DNA of 64,000 nucleotides from the NCBI RefSeq assembly GCF_945873075.1, contig NZ_CAMCBS010000007.1, positions 27,968 to 91,967 on the forward strand, read 5' to 3'. Shown one piece after another: positions 1 through 9,169 of this stretch. A program made the position numbers and the translations under genes. Within the stretch, counting starts at the first letter, position 1. Every line of letters starts with the position of its first letter. Source of the DNA: an uncultured Moraxella sp. (GTDB taxonomy: Bacteria; Pseudomonadota; Gammaproteobacteria; Pseudomonadales; Moraxellaceae). Under the pieces are notes generated by a model. That model had not been told where the DNA came from. It worked only from the letters and a program-made list of their open reading frames with translations, and ran no database searches.

Positions 1-152
1 ATATTGGCATTCCATGTTATGTGGGTGATGCAGGGGATATGACTAGCGAATATGTATTACACTATATGCTTGGCGATGACCAAATTGTATTAGTGGATTT
101 ATCAGCTCATCCGCCTTTGGTGCTACCAAGCGAAGCGTACCTTCAAACTTAA
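1..152 (+). CDS. C-terminal end of an unidentified protein (cut by window edge)
   Basis: Reading frame 3 is open from the window edge to a TAA at 150-152 and gives 49 residues beginning IGIPCYVGDAGDM and ending SEAYLQT. The gene starts before the window, so neither start nor domain content can be judged. It converges on the MFS gene that follows, with only 4 bases between the two stop codons. I do not recognise the family. The clean stop and compact convergent spacing suggest a real gene end, but 49 codons is weak evidence. Confidence 0.45.
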   Translation, partial: IGIPCYVGDAGDMTSEYVLHYMLGDDQIVLVDLSAHPPLVLPSEAYLQT

Positions 153-156
153 TATC

Positions 157-1320
157 TCACTCACGCCCACGCATAAAGCCCACCACGATACCCAGTGCAA
201 TCACTTGCAAAATTAAAATCAGCCCAACCGTCCATAGCCACTGACCTTGCGCATAAGCAAGCGCACAAATCCACGCACCAATAAAACCACCACCATAATA
301 CGCCATATAATATAGCCCTGATGCCAATGAACGACCGTGCTTGACATGACTGGTCAAATAGCTGATGGTTGCCGATTGGGTCACAAACACGCCCGATGAC
401 ATCAAGGTCAGCCCGACAATCACCGCCCACAGTGGCGTCAATAAAGTCATACCAATGCCGACAGCAGATGTCAGCACCGCAAGTATGATGGTGGTGGTTG
501 TGCCAAATCGGGTGGTGATTTTGGCGGATAAGGGCGTGATGACCATGCCGATGAGATAAATACTAAAAATATTAGCAAGGTCAGCGGTGGATAGCTGATA
601 CGGCGCATCTGCCAAATGCAGATTGACAAAAGTAAAACAGCCGACCAAAGTAAACAGCACGCACGCCCCAAGAATACTACTGCTGATGACATGGGGGTTT
701 TTGGTGTGTGCAATCAGCGTATCAAAGGCATCTTTAAAAGACTCACTGACGACGAAGTTTTTGGACTTGGGCAGAGTCTTTAGCACCCACAAAGCACCAA
801 TCAGCGTACAAATCGCCATCACGCCATAGCCATACCGCCAGCCGATAAAATGCTCCAAATGCCCTGCAAAAAACCGCCCGCTAAACCCGCCAAGCACCGT
901 CCCAGACACATACAGCGCCATCATCGTAGCGATATGTTCCGAGTATTCTTCGCTGATATACGCAATCAGTACCACCGTAATGCCGGGCACGCTAATCCCC
1001 TGTAAGAACCGCCACACGGTAATCTCACTCATACTGCTACTTAGCCCAATCAAGCCTGTGGGCACGGCAAGCAAAAACAGCCCACCGATGATAAATGGCT
1101 TACGCCCCAAGCCATCCGACAGCATCCCGATAAAAGGTGAAATCACGGCAATGGCAAGCACCGTTGCACCGACCGCCATGCCGGCTTCGATTTCATTGGC
1201 ATTCAAATCATGGATAAGCACGGGCAAAATCGCCTGCACAGAATAAACTTGTAAAAAAGCAAAAAAACCAATCATGGCGATGGTGAATTTTTCGGATAAA
1301 CTTGGTGCGTGATGGGTCAT
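157..1320 (-). CDS. MFS transporter, drug/arabinose-exporter-like
   Basis: 387 residues, the usual size of a 12-helix major facilitator protein of the inner membrane. Helix 1 starts near residue 13. The loop 2-3 signature is visible as GMLSDGLGRKP around residues 65-75, followed by regular hydrophobic segments to the C terminus. The overall look resembles YnfM/AraJ-type proton-driven exporters; substrate cannot be predicted. It is a single gene transcribed away from the ubiH-like gene, sharing an intergenic region of about 290 bases that must hold both promoters. The ATG start is taken as in the ORF track; no strong ribosome binding site is visible upstream. Confidence 0.85.
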   Translation of the reverse strand: MTHHAPSLSEKFTIAMIGFFAFLQVYSVQAILPVLIHDLNANEIEAGMAVGATVLAIAVISPFIGMLSDGLGRKPFIIGGLFLLAVPTGLIGLSSSMSEITVWRFLQGISVPGITVVLIAYISEEYSEHIATMMALYVSGTVLGGFSGRFFAGHLEHFIGWRYGYGVMAICTLIGALWVLKTLPKSKNFVVSESFKDAFDTLIAHTKNPHVISSSILGACVLFTLVGCFTFVNLHLADAPYQLSTADLANIFSIYLIGMVITPLSAKITTRFGTTTTIILAVLTSAVGIGMTLLTPLWAVIVGLTLMSSGVFVTQSATISYLTSHVKHGRSLASGLYYMAYYGGGFIGAWICALAYAQGQWLWTVGLILILQVIALGIVVGFMRGRE

Positions 1321-1609
1321 AGGTGCTGACTTTTAATTATGAGTAGAATAATGAGTAAAATCTTGGCTGATGGCTGTGCCAATTTGAGAATGAGATACAT
1401 TGTATCATGCCAACGATAAAGGGGGGAAATTGCTTGTCATTATCATAACCATAGCCAAAAACTATCACAAGATTTATAAATTTTAGCAAAATCATATAAA
1501 ACTGACACAGCGCAGGGCAGATTGGCGAATTTGTCGCTGTGTAAACTAGTCATATATGGTGTAAAGGTGTAGAATAGCAGACAATTTTTATCAAGTTTGG
1601 CACAATAAT

Positions 1610-2863
1610 ATGAATACACATACTCAGTCTGTCCTAATCGTCGGCGGTGGTCATGTTGGGCTGTCGTTTGCACTGCTACTGGCGCATCACGGCATCAAAA
1701 GCACGCTTGTTGAGCATATCCGCTATCCTGTCATCGCACCTGAAGCAGACACCGAACGCAAGCACTATCTGGATGCTCGCAATACCGCCTTGTCACGCCG
1801 TACGGTGCAGATTTATCAAGAGATTGGGCTGTGGGAGCGTTTGCAAAGTCATGCCTGTCGCATTGATAAGGTGCTCATTAGCGAGCTGGGTAGCTTTGGG
1901 CGGGCGACTTTGGATAAAAAGGCAGAAGGCGTGGAGAGCTTTGGGCAAGTGATGGAAAATGCGTATCTGGGCAGACAGCTACTACTCGCCGTTCAGCAAA
2001 GTAAGCTTATCACACTTATCGATGGTGCGACCGTGACGAACATTGCCCAAGATGAGCATACGGCAAGCATCACCGTACAGAGCGATGACGGCGTGCAGAT
2101 GCTATCAGCGCCATTGGTGGTTGCGTGCGATGGTCAGCATTCAAAGGTCAGACAGCTACTACACATCGATGTCGATACGCATGACTATCAGCAGGTGGGT
2201 ATCGTGGGCGTGGTACAGACCGATAAGCCACATCGTCATGAAGCGATTGAACGATTTAGCAGTGCAGGGCCTTTGGCAGTGCTACCACTGACCGATGGTG
2301 TGGGCGATGGCGGTACAGAGCAGACGGCAGGTTATCGGCGTTCGGTGGTGTTTATTTGTCCAAAAGGTGAAGAGCAGCAATATCTTAATGATGACGAAAA
2401 ATACCTATCGACACTACAGACGGTATTTGGTGCTGATGCGGGGCGATTTGTGGCGACGGGCAAGCGTGGCGCATATCCACTGACTAAGGTGCTAGCGCAT
2501 CGACAGGTGGCAGGGCGATTTGTCATCATGGGTAATGCGGCGCACACCTTGCACCCTGTGGCAGGACAAGGCTTTAATCTGTGTCTACGAGATGCCTATG
2601 CCCTTGCTAATTTGCTTGCCAAAGCGGTGCAAGATGATGGCGATAAGGCAGATTTTGGGCAATATGACCGCTTGGCAGAATACGAAAAATCCCGCCTAGC
2701 TGACCAAAAACGAGTGATTAAATTCTGCGATACGGTGGTGGGCAGTTTCACTCACCCCAATCCTGTGATGAAATTTGCTCGCAATCTTGGCTTGGTATGC
2801 TTTGATAAAATCCCAGGGATTAAGCCTTTGGTAGCGACTTATGCAATGGGTCTAAAATCTTAA
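1610..2863 (+). CDS. ubiH: FAD-dependent monooxygenase of the UbiH/UbiF/Coq6 family
   Basis: 417 residues, typical for flavin hydroxylases that act on the ubiquinone ring. The N-terminal dinucleotide-binding motif GGGHVGLSFALLLAHHG lies at residues 12-28. The second FAD signature GNAAHTLHPVAGQGFNLCLRD lies near residues 307-327, and the aromatic-ring hydroxylase pattern VACDGQHSKVRQ near 170. Members hydroxylate polyprenylphenol intermediates at the membrane. UbiH (2-octaprenyl-6-methoxyphenol hydroxylase) is my best assignment, but UbiF or another paralogue cannot be excluded from sequence alone. The short gap to lrgA (45 bases) allows cotranscription, although no functional link is obvious. 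Confidence 0.8.
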   Translation: MNTHTQSVLIVGGGHVGLSFALLLAHHGIKSTLVEHIRYPVIAPEADTERKHYLDARNTALSRRTVQIYQEIGLWERLQSHACRIDKVLISELGSFGRATLDKKAEGVESFGQVMENAYLGRQLLLAVQQSKLITLIDGATVTNIAQDEHTASITVQSDDGVQMLSAPLVVACDGQHSKVRQLLHIDVDTHDYQQVGIVGVVQTDKPHRHEAIERFSSAGPLAVLPLTDGVGDGGTEQTAGYRRSVVFICPKGEEQQYLNDDEKYLSTLQTVFGADAGRFVATGKRGAYPLTKVLAHRQVAGRFVIMGNAAHTLHPVAGQGFNLCLRDAYALANLLAKAVQDDGDKADFGQYDRLAEYEKSRLADQKRVIKFCDTVVGSFTHPNPVMKFARNLGLVCFDKIPGIKPLVATYAMGLKS

Positions 2864-2908
2864 TCCGACCTATACTGACAAATAAATGATTATTAAAAAG
2901 AGTTTGCC

Positions 2909-3292
2909 ATGATTTTAAAGGCAATATTGGTGGTATTTGGCTGTTTGTTCATCGGGCAAGTCATCATTGCTTTGACTGATTTACCATTACCGCCGAGCGT
3001 GATTGGGCTTGTGGTGCTGTTTTTGGCATTGCAATCAGGGCTTGTCAAGCTTGCCACCGTCGAAAAACTTGCCAAAGTGCTGATGGATTATTTGGTGCTA
3101 CTGGTCATCCCTGCGTGTATCTCTATCATGCAGTATCTGGACATCATCCGTGATGATTTGTGGGTGCTACTCGTGGGCGTGGGGGTGAGTACCGTGCTTG
3201 TGCTGATTAGCACCGCAGGCTCATACACTTGGCTACGCAAACTACAAAAATCTCGCTATCAGGCGCACCAATCAGGGGTGGATGATGTTTGA
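2909..3292 (+). CDS. lrgA: CidA/LrgA family membrane protein
   Basis: 127 residues with four hydrophobic segments. The family signature PLPPSVIGLVVLFLAL is at residues 26-41, followed by the VPAxxxI-like segment LLVIPACISIMQY. CidA/LrgA proteins are small holin-like inner membrane proteins linked to murein hydrolase control and to export of overflow metabolites such as pyruvate. The last 11 bases overlap the start of the lrgB-like gene, so the pair is translationally coupled, which is the standard arrangement. No LytSR or LysR-type regulator lies beside the pair here, unlike in many genomes. Confidence 0.88.
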   Translation: MILKAILVVFGCLFIGQVIIALTDLPLPPSVIGLVVLFLALQSGLVKLATVEKLAKVLMDYLVLLVIPACISIMQYLDIIRDDLWVLLVGVGVSTVLVLISTAGSYTWLRKLQKSRYQAHQSGVDDV

Positions 3293-4004
3293 GCGATGGC
3301 TGATAATGGGGCAGGAATTATTGACTAGCCCGTTTTTGTTGCTGATACTGCTGATTGGGGTGTTTGAATTTGCCGTATGGCTAAGAGCTCGCACGGGTTT
3401 AGCAATTTTAAATCCGTCGCTAGTCACGACTGTAATTGTGATTGCGGTGCTAAAATTTGCCGATATTTCTTGGCAAAGCTTTGAAGAGGCGAGCAGTTAT
3501 ATCACTTTTTGGCTACAGCCTGTGGTGGTGTGTTTGGCAGTGCCTTTGTATATTCAGTGGCAAAAAATCCGCGCGCAGTGGCTACCGATTATCGTCTCAC
3601 AGCTGATTGGCAGTGTGGTGGGGATTGTTACCGGTGTTGGCTTGGTGCGAGTCTTAGGCGGTAGTGCCGATAGTATGATAGCCACCGCTGCCAAATCCGT
3701 CACCATGCCGATTGCCATCGAAGTGACGACGGTGCTAGGTGGCGTCATCGGTATCACGGCAGCGACAGTGCTGATAGCAGGCGTCGTGGGGCAAATCGTC
3801 GGCGTATGGGTGCTACATCGTTGTGGGCTTAGGCTGCCGATGGGTATGGGGCTGTCGCTTGGCAGTGCATCACACGCACTTGGCACGGTGCGAGCCATGC
3901 AGCTTGGCTCTCGCTATGTGGCGTATGCGACTTTGGGGTTGATTTTAAATGGGGTGCTGACAGCATTTTTAGCACCTGTGCTTGTACCTTGGTTGATTCC
4001 TTAG
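3282..4004 (+). CDS. lrgB: LrgB/CidB family membrane protein
   Basis: 240 residues, very hydrophobic. The conserved LrgB stretch KSVTMPIAIEVTTVLGG is near residue 138 and GLSLGSASHALGTVRAM near residues 190-206. It is the obligate partner of LrgA/CidA. The start overlaps the end of lrgA by 11 bases; two adjacent ATG codons occur (3282 and 3285), and I keep the first. Known family roles are autolysis control and metabolite export across the inner membrane, and the sequence does not decide between them. Confidence 0.88.
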   Translation: MMFERWLIMGQELLTSPFLLLILLIGVFEFAVWLRARTGLAILNPSLVTTVIVIAVLKFADISWQSFEEASSYITFWLQPVVVCLAVPLYIQWQKIRAQWLPIIVSQLIGSVVGIVTGVGLVRVLGGSADSMIATAAKSVTMPIAIEVTTVLGGVIGITAATVLIAGVVGQIVGVWVLHRCGLRLPMGMGLSLGSASHALGTVRAMQLGSRYVAYATLGLILNGVLTAFLAPVLVPWLIP

Positions 4005-4088
4005 CACGCAATTAAATGACAACTTGCCCTGATTCATCGGCTGATTGATGAGGTTATCAAAGGGCTGGAAAATAAGGACTACAAACTC

Positions 4089-4784
4089 ATGAAAACGCTT
4101 GGTATTATTGGCGGTATGTCGCCTGCATCGACGGTGCTGTATTATCAAAGTATCAATCAGCTTGTCAATCAAGCGTGCGGGGCGAATACATCTGCGCCTT
4201 TGTTGATTGATAGTCTGAATTTTGAAGTGATTGCCAATCTACAACGACAAGGCGACTGGCAGGCGATGGGGCGGATATTGGCAAATAGCGCCAAGCGATT
4301 GTGCGAGATGGGTGCTGATGGGATTTTACTTGCGACCAATACCATGCACAAGGTGGCGGACGATATTCAGGCGGTGATTGATGTGCCATTTATCCATATC
4401 GTCGATGCCACCGCAGGGACTATCAGTCAGCAAGGCATCACTCGGGTGGCACTGCTAGGCACGGCATTTACCATGAGTGAGACATTTTATCGGGATAAGC
4501 TGGCAGAGTTTGGCATTGAGTGTATTGTGCCGACGCCATCAGAGCAGGCAGTGATTCATCAGATTATCTTTGATGAGCTGACGCTTGGCGTGGTGCGTGA
4601 TGAGTCAAAGCGTGCGTATTTGACAATTATCCAAGCGTTATTAAAAAAAGGCGCACAAGCGGTAGTGCTTGGCTGTACCGAGATTGGACTGCTGATTAAT
4701 GAAGCGGATGTGCCTGTGCCGGTGTTCGATACAGCGCAGATTCATGCGATGGCAGGGGCGACATTTATTTTATCATCTGTTTAA
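4089..4784 (+). CDS. Aspartate/glutamate racemase family protein, YgeA-like
   Basis: 231 residues with the start MKTLGIIGGMSPASTVLYY characteristic of the family. Catalysis in Asp/Glu racemases usually uses two cysteines. Here the first position is a threonine in ATNTMH (about residue 83), while the second cysteine is present in GCTEIG (about residue 196). Established work on Escherichia coli YgeA describes the same Thr/Cys pair and an L-specific racemase activity, so this protein likely shares that restricted chemistry. AAGGA lies about 10 bases before the ATG. An in-frame open stretch of about 23 codons precedes the ATG but has no ATG or GTG start. Cytosolic enzyme; the neighbours give no pathway clue. 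Confidence 0.85.
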   Translation: MKTLGIIGGMSPASTVLYYQSINQLVNQACGANTSAPLLIDSLNFEVIANLQRQGDWQAMGRILANSAKRLCEMGADGILLATNTMHKVADDIQAVIDVPFIHIVDATAGTISQQGITRVALLGTAFTMSETFYRDKLAEFGIECIVPTPSEQAVIHQIIFDELTLGVVRDESKRAYLTIIQALLKKGAQAVVLGCTEIGLLINEADVPVPVFDTAQIHAMAGATFILSSV

Positions 4785-4823
4785 TTGGATTTTTAATAAA
4801 ACCATCAGTAAACAAGGAGTATT

Positions 4824-6422
4824 GTGCAACAAATCATTATTCAGCTATCAGGCGGTATCGGTCTATTTTTGCTTGGTATGAGTCTGATGACCGACAGTCT
4901 CAAGGCGATGGCAGGCGAGAGTCTGCGTCAGTGGCTTGGGCGATTTACAGGCTCGCCGACCAAGGCGATGATGTCGGGCATTGGCTTTACGCTGGTGGTG
5001 CAGTCATCGACGGCGACCACGCTTGCGACTATTGGCTTTGTGAGTGCAGGGGTGCTTAGCTTCACCCAAGCCATCGGCGTGATTATCGGTGCGAATATCG
5101 GTACGACGAGCACAGGCTGGATGGTGGCGCTCTTGGGGCTCAAGTTCTCGGTATCGATGATTGCCCTGCCGATGGTGGGCGTCGGTGCAATGATGAAACT
5201 GCTTGGCAAAAATACCACAGCATTACTCGGACTTGCTTTGGCGGGTTTTGGGCTGTTGTTTATCGGGATTGACTTTCTACAATCAGCGATGGCGGGCTTT
5301 GCCGAACAGGTGGATTTATCCAGATGGTCGAATGATGACTTGATGACACGGCTGATTTTGGTGCTGATTGGCATTGTGATGACCATTCTTTTGCAGTCAT
5401 CAAGCGCAGCGATTACAGCAACTTTGGCAGCACTGGCAGGCGGGGCGATTGATTTGCCACAGGCATTGGCACTCGTCATCGGTCAAAATATCGGCACGGT
5501 CGCCACAGCGGTACTGGCAGCCATCGGGGCGACGGTGAGCGCGCAGCGTACGGCGGCGGTGCATGTGGTGTTCAATGTGGTGACGGCGGTGGTGGCGTTC
5601 TTTGTGCTGATGCCTGCGGTGCTGTGGCAGGTGCGTGATGGTGTGCTTGTCGGTTGGGAGAATGTGCTGATTATTGCGCTGTTTCACACAGCATTTAGTG
5701 TGATGGGGGCGATGCTGTTTATGCCGTTTACTCATCAGTTGCAGCGCTTGCTTGAGTGGATGATTCCTGAGCGCATCGATGCGTCGAACACGCATTATCT
5801 GGATGAAAGCTTATTTTCGATGCCTGCGGTCGCTATTGGTGCTGCCAAGCAGGCGCTGTGTCAGACGACAGCAAGCGTGCTAAACCAAGTCATCCGAGCA
5901 TATCGTGCCGAGATTTCGGGCAGTCAAGTGGATGGCGCACCACTGGATGATTGTTTACAAAAAGTGGATAATTATCTCAAAAAAATGCCCGTACCCCAAG
6001 CGCAATCCGACCAAGAAAATCTCATGCGCCTGCTTCAGCTAATCGTCTATATCCGTGTCCTGCGTGAAGATTTGACCCATGCAGCATTCATTGATGTACT
6101 ACGCGACCATATGGATCCTGCTCAGATGCAACAGGTGATCGATCAATTTGAGATGCTGACAGCTTATTTGGCTGATATGCCAAGGTGGCTACCTGAGCAG
6201 TTTGCACAAGGTTTTGTGCATTTTGGTGATTCAATGAAAGCCCAAAAAACCGATGCTCGTTTTGCTATCATTGAGCAGTCGGCACTGAGTCAGACTCATG
6301 TAGCACAAGCGCTTGATTTGATTGTTGCACATCGTTGGCTTGATCGTTTGGTTAAACACAGTGCCAAGATGGTGCGACTGCTAGCAATGCCTACCGAAGA
6401 TGAAGAGTATGCAAATCCTTGA
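4824..6422 (+). CDS. Na/Pi cotransporter family protein with PhoU-like C terminus
   Basis: 532 residues. The N-terminal half carries the two inverted Na/Pi-cotransporter repeats, each with a QSS motif: VVQSSTATT near residue 60 and LLQSSSAAITAT near residue 190. The C-terminal third (from about residue 340) is helical and PhoU-like. It resembles E. coli YjbB/NptA, sodium-dependent phosphate carriers acting at the inner membrane, often in export direction. Start is GTG at 4824 with AAGGAG just upstream, 39 bases after the racemase gene, so cotranscription is likely. No truncation seen. Confidence 0.9.
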   Translation: MQQIIIQLSGGIGLFLLGMSLMTDSLKAMAGESLRQWLGRFTGSPTKAMMSGIGFTLVVQSSTATTLATIGFVSAGVLSFTQAIGVIIGANIGTTSTGWMVALLGLKFSVSMIALPMVGVGAMMKLLGKNTTALLGLALAGFGLLFIGIDFLQSAMAGFAEQVDLSRWSNDDLMTRLILVLIGIVMTILLQSSSAAITATLAALAGGAIDLPQALALVIGQNIGTVATAVLAAIGATVSAQRTAAVHVVFNVVTAVVAFFVLMPAVLWQVRDGVLVGWENVLIIALFHTAFSVMGAMLFMPFTHQLQRLLEWMIPERIDASNTHYLDESLFSMPAVAIGAAKQALCQTTASVLNQVIRAYRAEISGSQVDGAPLDDCLQKVDNYLKKMPVPQAQSDQENLMRLLQLIVYIRVLREDLTHAAFIDVLRDHMDPAQMQQVIDQFEMLTAYLADMPRWLPEQFAQGFVHFGDSMKAQKTDARFAIIEQSALSQTHVAQALDLIVAHRWLDRLVKHSAKMVRLLAMPTEDEEYANP

Positions 6423-6488
6423 AGGATAAGGTGTGATGTTATGAGCGCTAATTAATCTGGTTTTTTTGAGTGCTATAGTCACGACTGT

Positions 6489-7178
6489 CTAGAAGCGGAT
6501 GGTTTTACCAAGATATTCTTTGATGGCGGTATCAAGTGTGTTGATGTGTTGCTCACTTTGACGAGCAGGTGTGATCGGCATCAATGGTGACTGGATCAAC
6601 CAATCATCGCCAGAGCGATGTAGATGCCAAGTAATGAGTGCTGTACAGTCTTTTGGCAAGGTGTCAAGCTTGAACTGATGTGCGATATTTTGCTCATTAT
6701 CCATAAAGCTTGCCACCGCCTTTTGAGCAAGTCGTAGCGGCTGATGATGATAGCTTGTCATCACAAAAACCAAATGCGAAACAGATGCATCAATCTCATC
6801 TGGGCGTAGGCGAATTTCTTCTTGATTGATTAAACTTTCTTCAAAATTTATCGCACCGTTTAGTGCATCACCACCATGACGGATGGATTCGTTGGTATTT
6901 CTTAATTGACCATACCAAACGCAATCAACAAGCTGATGCTGATGATCGTACATCAGACAGCTTAAATCGATGTCTAAAGCAATACTACCTTTTGGCATGA
7001 TTGGTAGCTTGGCAAGCAGCGCATCCAACCCACGCCGTGCAAGCTTGGTCTCGTGATAGCTGACACAGGCGACCAAACTATTGCCCAAAAGTCCAAGCTC
7101 AATCAATGAATGCTCACTCAGTGGACTGATAGCTAATGGTGCTACTGGCAAGGTGGTATCTGTCTGTATCGTGCTCAT
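6489..7178 (-). CDS. TerD-domain protein (tellurium-resistance family), orphan
   Basis: About 229 residues. The middle contains a recognisable TerD fold: ALDIDLSCLMYD, then a WYGQLRN strand, a GDALNG calcium-loop-like motif, the acidic EESLINQEEI stretch, and SHLVFVMTSYHHQPL. In well-studied Ter proteins these positions bind Ca2+ and the proteins act in membrane-associated stress complexes (tellurite, phage or pore stress). The track start at 7190 is a TTG; I prefer the ATG four codons later at 7178, though neither has a good ribosome binding site. No other ter genes (TerA/B/C/E/Z) are nearby, so the function is unknown. The domain call comes from motif order only. Confidence 0.65.
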   Translation of the reverse strand: MSTIQTDTTLPVAPLAISPLSEHSLIELGLLGNSLVACVSYHETKLARRGLDALLAKLPIMPKGSIALDIDLSCLMYDHQHQLVDCVWYGQLRNTNESIRHGGDALNGAINFEESLINQEEIRLRPDEIDASVSHLVFVMTSYHHQPLRLAQKAVASFMDNEQNIAHQFKLDTLPKDCTALITWHLHRSGDDWLIQSPLMPITPARQSEQHINTLDTAIKEYLGKTIRF

Positions 7179-7409
7179 GGGAATAACCAATTGAAATTTC
7201 AGCTATTGTAACAAATCAATGCCTAAATTCCTATCAATTTTCGCTATCATATATCATTTAAGAATGATTTTCTTTCAAAAGTATACAAGTATTAACAAAA
7301 CTACATCAAAGCCAAGCCGAATCACTACAAAACTAAGGTGTTGAGATATCAAAGACATGCTACAATAGCAACCATCAAATCAAGTAAACTCACCAGTATG
7401 AAATAGCTC

Positions 7410-8297
7410 ATGCTAAAAACCCGAAAAGTGATGTTCATGAAATTGTCAGTATTTAAGCAGTCGTTTGTTTCTATCTTACCTGTACTTGCTTCATCTCTTG
7501 TAGCAGCTACACTATTTAGTGCGTGCTATCAAGTAGGTGATGTGGTCAATAGTGCAGCCAAAGATATTGGAAAAAAACCGACTACTGTCCAAATGCAGTC
7601 AAACTCGACCATCACACCGACGGCAGATCTGTTGGCTCAATACAATTGGACCTTGGTGGATGCCACCGTCCAAGGGGCGGTGCGACAACCGTATCAAGAT
7701 ATCATCAAATCCAATCAAAGTAAGCTGAATTTCACCGCTGATCAGAGTATCTCTTATACGCTTGGCTGTAATTTTCACAGCGGTGCATTTAGCCTAACTA
7801 ATGGTGTGCTTTCACTTGATGAAAATATGATGAGTACACGCAAGGCATGTGCTGGGCTTGATGAGCTTGAGACGAAATTTTTTAAAGAATTAAATCATAG
7901 CACCCTTGCTCTACAAAAAGACAATGCCAGCCATACGGCGACGCTAATTCAGACTCACGGCGCACAAGTAATGCGCTGGCAAGGCATGATGAAGCCTGAA
8001 GTGCGTTTTGGCGAGCCTGTGACACTATTTTGGGAAGTTGATCCGACCAAGACTGACTGCGTGGATAAATCAGGCAAGGATCAGCTCTGCCTACGAGTAC
8101 GCAACATCAACTATGATGATCGTGGTATCAAGGTAGGTTCGGGCGCATGGCGTACTTTTTATGGCAATATCGAAGGCTTTGAGCACAATCCTGAGTTACG
8201 CCAAATCATCCGACTACACGCCTACAACAACCCAAATGGCGAACCAAATCCATACTATGTCTATGATATGACAGTGATGAGCGAGATTGTCAAATAA
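7410..8297 (+). CDS. Probable lipoprotein with META and DUF4377-like domains
   Basis: Up to 295 residues. A hydrophobic signal segment ends in a lipobox-like LFSAC (about residue 39). A META/HslJ-like domain follows (YNWTLVDATVQG to VMRWQGM, about 75-200). The last 80 residues match the pattern of DUF4377 (CLRVRNINYDDR, then WRTFYGNIEGFEHNPE). The META-DUF4377 combination is common in exported proteins of gammaproteobacteria with no defined biochemical role; META proteins have been linked to envelope and oxidative stress. Start choice is uncertain: ATG codons at 7410, 7431 and 7437 all precede the signal peptide, and the last gives a more normal signal length. Confidence 0.72.
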   Translation: MLKTRKVMFMKLSVFKQSFVSILPVLASSLVAATLFSACYQVGDVVNSAAKDIGKKPTTVQMQSNSTITPTADLLAQYNWTLVDATVQGAVRQPYQDIIKSNQSKLNFTADQSISYTLGCNFHSGAFSLTNGVLSLDENMMSTRKACAGLDELETKFFKELNHSTLALQKDNASHTATLIQTHGAQVMRWQGMMKPEVRFGEPVTLFWEVDPTKTDCVDKSGKDQLCLRVRNINYDDRGIKVGSGAWRTFYGNIEGFEHNPELRQIIRLHAYNNPNGEPNPYYVYDMTVMSEIVK

Positions 8298-8340
8298 GCT
8301 GTTTAAGCTATTTAAGTTGTTTCAGCCGGTTAAAAGACAC

Positions 8341-8373
8341 AAATCCACTTTACTCAAAAAGTGGATTTTTTTA
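8341..8373 (+). terminator. Rho-independent terminator after the META/DUF4377 gene
   Basis: Stem AAATCCACTTT / AAAGTGGATTT followed by a T run, 43 bases after the stop codon of the plus-strand gene. Confidence 0.8.
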
Positions 8374-8457
8374 TTGATAGGATTGTGCAAAAGTAACTAA
8401 GTGTTCGTGATACGCTCTTATTTTTATTTTTTAGCTTTTTAACATTATTTAGCAGTT

Positions 8458-9048
8458 TCAGCGATTTTTTAGGCGTAATAAATCATCATCAGCCAGTCGC
8501 CAGCGCCCCTTTTTCTTGGTGCTGCTGCGTCCAAGTAGGGCGGTATTGCCCAGTAGCTTATGCATTGAGTGGCTTGAATGTGCATGACAGATGGCGCACG
8601 CCAAGCCATCGGCGGCGTCCTGCTGTGGGATGACTTCAAGTGATAGGATACGACAGACCATCGCACTGACTTGCTCTTTGTCCGCTGCGCCATAACCACA
8701 GACGGCTTGTTTGATTTGGCGGGCGGTGTATTCAGAGACGGATAAATCAAGTGCGGTCAAGGCGGCAATTGCTGCACCACGAGCCTGACCGAGCTTGAGT
8801 GCTGAGTCGGGATTTGACGCCATAAACACCTGCTCGACAGCGGCGTGCATGGGCTTGTCGCTGTATTTTTGGTAATGGGTGACGATGCGGGTGATGCCTG
8901 AGAAAATTTGGGCGATGCGTTCGCTCATCTCGGTGCTATTGGTGCGGATAGTGCCTGCGTCCAAAAAGGTGATTTTGTCGCCTTCGGTGCTGACGATGCC
9001 ATAGCCTGTCATGCGTGAACCGGGGTCGATGCCGATGATTAGAGTCAT
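8458..9048 (-). CDS. ruvC: Crossover junction endodeoxyribonuclease RuvC
   Basis: About 196 residues from the ATG at 9048, which gives the canonical RuvC start MTLIIGIDPGSRMTGYG; the longer ORF to 9102 adds 18 unlikely residues. RuvC resolves Holliday junctions in homologous recombination with RuvAB. The four acidic catalytic residues are all visible: D in GIDPGS, E in AVEQVF, and the two D residues in QQDAADGLA. The C terminus is some 20 residues longer than E. coli RuvC and ends in a basic SSTKKKGRWR tail. No ruvA or ruvB is adjacent in this window, so the gene is separated from its usual partners. Confidence 0.95.
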   Translation of the reverse strand: MTLIIGIDPGSRMTGYGIVSTEGDKITFLDAGTIRTNSTEMSERIAQIFSGITRIVTHYQKYSDKPMHAAVEQVFMASNPDSALKLGQARGAAIAALTALDLSVSEYTARQIKQAVCGYGAADKEQVSAMVCRILSLEVIPQQDAADGLACAICHAHSSHSMHKLLGNTALLGRSSTKKKGRWRLADDDLLRLKNR

Positions 9049-9169
9049 AGTAAATTTGTCATCAAAAGTGCTGATGGGCTTGAAAATTTGCCAATCGCCC
9101 AAATAGTTTGATAGTATAGCGTATTTTTAGCGATTTTTGCTTTTTAATTTGTTTTTGAAGGATATATTC

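Noticed and set aside
1505-1542. 8-bp inverted repeat ACACAGCG / CGCTGTGT upstream of the ubiH-like gene as an operator
   Set aside because: The spacing of 22 bases and short arms are close to chance, and no other evidence supports it.
4020-4088. In-frame open stretch upstream of the racemase ATG (RLIDEVIKGLENKDYKL), possible N-terminal extension
   Set aside because: It has no ATG or GTG start after the TGA at 4017, and the family start MKTLGIIGG has its own ribosome binding site.
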